Shown piece by piece: positions 57,401-60,400 of a stretch of DNA of 64,000 nucleotides. The notes under the pieces were generated by a model. That model was not told the DNA's origin. It made no database searches and saw only the letters and a program-made list of their open reading frames with translations. Position numbers and translations under genes: made by a program. Location: NCBI GenBank assembly GCA_035610835.1, contig CM069445.1:39756656-39820655 (forward strand). The letters are read 5' to 3'. The stretch comes from Ophiura sarsii. Lineage: Eukaryota; Echinodermata; Ophiuroidea; Amphilepidida; Ophiuridae. Each line of letters opens with the position of its first letter. Positions within the stretch are counted from its first letter, which is position 1.

Positions 57401-60400
57401 TCCATGGGGACGAGTATGTACAAAATGTTATTTAATGCTATTTTAAACTAGCACGAGTACAACGCATTTAAATCCATTTACTAGCACAAGTACAAAGCAT
57501 TGAAAGCCATTAACTAACACAACTACAAAGCCCTTGAAGCCATTAACGAGCACAAGTACAAAGCACTTGAAGCCAAAAACTATCACAAGAACAAAGCACT
57601 TTTAAAAAGCTTTAAAAAGCCATTAACTGGCACAAGTACACTCAAAGCTGATATTTTGTTGCAAACTCTTAAATAGTTTTCAATATTTTAAAGAAAGGAT
57701 CGGTTGAGCCAGTATAACTGGGCGGTGGAGGGGGTTCTCCGCATAAATCAATTTTTCAGAACATTTCAGTTCTAACCACACAAATCTTAATTTAAGAAAT
57801 GAATAATTCTGCATGAGGGAGGGCAAAACCATGACAATTTTTCTGTTTTCACCTTTAAACAGAACCATCAATGGTATTTTAAATTACAAATTTTGAATAA
57901 AAATTCAATTGAAAACAATTGTTTCTGGGGAATGGGGTCAACATTTGTTCAAACTTTTAAAAACATATTCATCATCTGACCAACCTTATTGCTTGGAGTA
58001 ATTTCCCCCATCAATCCTGTCATGGTATAAACGTCCCTGGTTCGATTCAGCGCAGTGGCATTCAAGTAGGTTGGCAATATGTGAAGTCTCATCAGATAGT
58101 TGGCAAAGTTAGTGTCATTTTCAGCTCTGGTCACAATCTAAAAAGTGGATGATGGGAGGAGTAAGGTTGAATGTGCTGTTTGTGCGATATATTCTAAATA
58201 GGTCTTTCGTATAGAATTAAGAGCAATGATATTATTGTTATTATTTATAATTTGAAATTGCAACATCCATTGGCTGTGATGGAAAATAAATCGTAACTTA
58301 ATTCAGTAAAATTATCAATTGTACAATTACTGACCTATTTTGAACCACACACCATAACCGACATTGCATAAGACAAAGCAATATTCTGAGTATGCAATGA
58401 AATTCCATGGGCTTCAGTTGGGCCTAAACAGGGGTAGCACATACTTGCGACACTTTAGCAATTCTAGTACCTCTCGATTATCATTCTATTTCATAACAAC
58501 ACCAACTATCTCAAGTTATCTGCTTCAGCAACTTGACAAAAGTTTGGACATATCACTACATGTTTCCAGGCTCTAAATGTACTTAATTAGTCAGGTGACT
58601 GTAGTTCAGTCAGTTCCAAATTGACGAGTCTCCTAACAACAGCAAATTAATATGGAAGAGCGTTGGCATAACGTAATAGGACACACTTTTTATCATATGA
58701 GTGATATGTGTATAATGCCAAAGTCTCAAATGTAAGCTGGGATTACTTTTGAGTGTGGAGAGATGAGAACACATATTTCTCACCAATTTGAAACTGAGTA
58801 AACTATAAATGGGGCGACAGGCAACGTTACACCGGGCATTTAGTCGGCAATTGCCATTGTTCTTTGCTCGGTGGTTTGCGCGCGCATCATGTTTTGTTTA
58901 GGACCTGTGCTTTTAAAACTCGCGCCAAAGCATTATAAAGTGCAATAAGGCATTATAGTGGACAGTGTTGTGGTCATGTGCTGTTCCCTCAAGCATGTAT
59001 CGACAGTCTAGTCCCTTCGACCGTTGCGTTTGTTGATAAACATTGCTGTCACCCAATCTATACAATTGAACTAATAAGAACTCATTGTAGGAAATCTGCC
59101 AAGTAGCCAAACAGTTACTTATTGCTGCTCCCTACTACTCTCAAGCAACTAAATATGCCAATACCAGCAACTGAAAGTGTGTCATTTCAATCAGACAAAA
59201 TTTACACTATGAACAACAAAAATGTATACCAAATTCAAATTATTGTGTACTTTTCTTGCCCATTCTGATCAACAACTTACCTCTCGCTTGTCATCTGCTA
59301 GAAACGCTTCGTTCGTCGGTATTATCAGTGTGAAGAAGTGATGGCCACTGAGCATGTATTTTAAACCCGCATTCTCCAGCATGGTATAACTCATGTGTAG
59401 GTGGCCTTGTAGACCGGTGTCACCTGTACTACTCAGCTCTTGCAAGCGCTGTAATATAGATAGTATCCAGATTTGTAATCAGACTGGATTAAATGGGAAT
59501 GGGTCTAAGAAATAATTGGTTTTAATCCAGTTAAATTATGTCATACATATTTTGAATGAGATTCAACATGTATGGACAAAACAGAACTCTTAAACAGGGT
59601 TAGTCCTGGATCAAACAGGTATGAACAAAAGCAAAACTAGTCTAAACTGGTTTGGTCCACGCATCCTGATGTCAAATCAGATTAAACTGGAATTAAACAT
59701 GGGCAAAACAAGTTTACACTGTGATGGACATGCTGCTCCTGTGCATGCAGGATAGACCACATTTACGTCTTTTGCCTTATAAGCTGGTATTGGGAATGCA
59801 ATGTACTCGACTAAACGGTGCAACGGACATCTGTGGTGCGCAATACGTAAGCTCGACCTCACGGCTCTGATTGGTTAGCGGCATTTTGGTCAGTTTTTAA
59901 GCATGCGTGCACAGCTGATCAACCACTAGGCTTACCTGCATTAGGTTCCCATAGCAGCCCGTTCCGATGCTAACGTATTGCGGTAGACACTGGCAACTGG
60001 TAATGCCAGCACGCTCCATGACGCATCTGGAATTTGCAGGGCATTGTGTGGTATTCGCACCTGTACACATATCCATCACGGAACAGCCTTGACCAGACTT
60101 CTCGTAACCGTAGCGACATTCGCAATGAGACTGTGGAGAGAAAGATTCAGAAATTTAAAACATTTCAAATCTTATCCTTCACACTGTATTCACCACAGCA
60201 GCGTTCGTGATAACCGGTGTCGCATCGCGAAATGCGCCGCACTTTTGAAGTATTGCGATTCAATTGCACAAATGTGTAGCTAAAAGTGCGACGCAAGAAG
60301 ATTCCCTATTTGATATTTAATCACGTTCCATCAAAGCCAAACCTAAAAAGATTGAGTTTCATCTTCAAATTACCAAAAAAAGTATATATGATAAATCCTC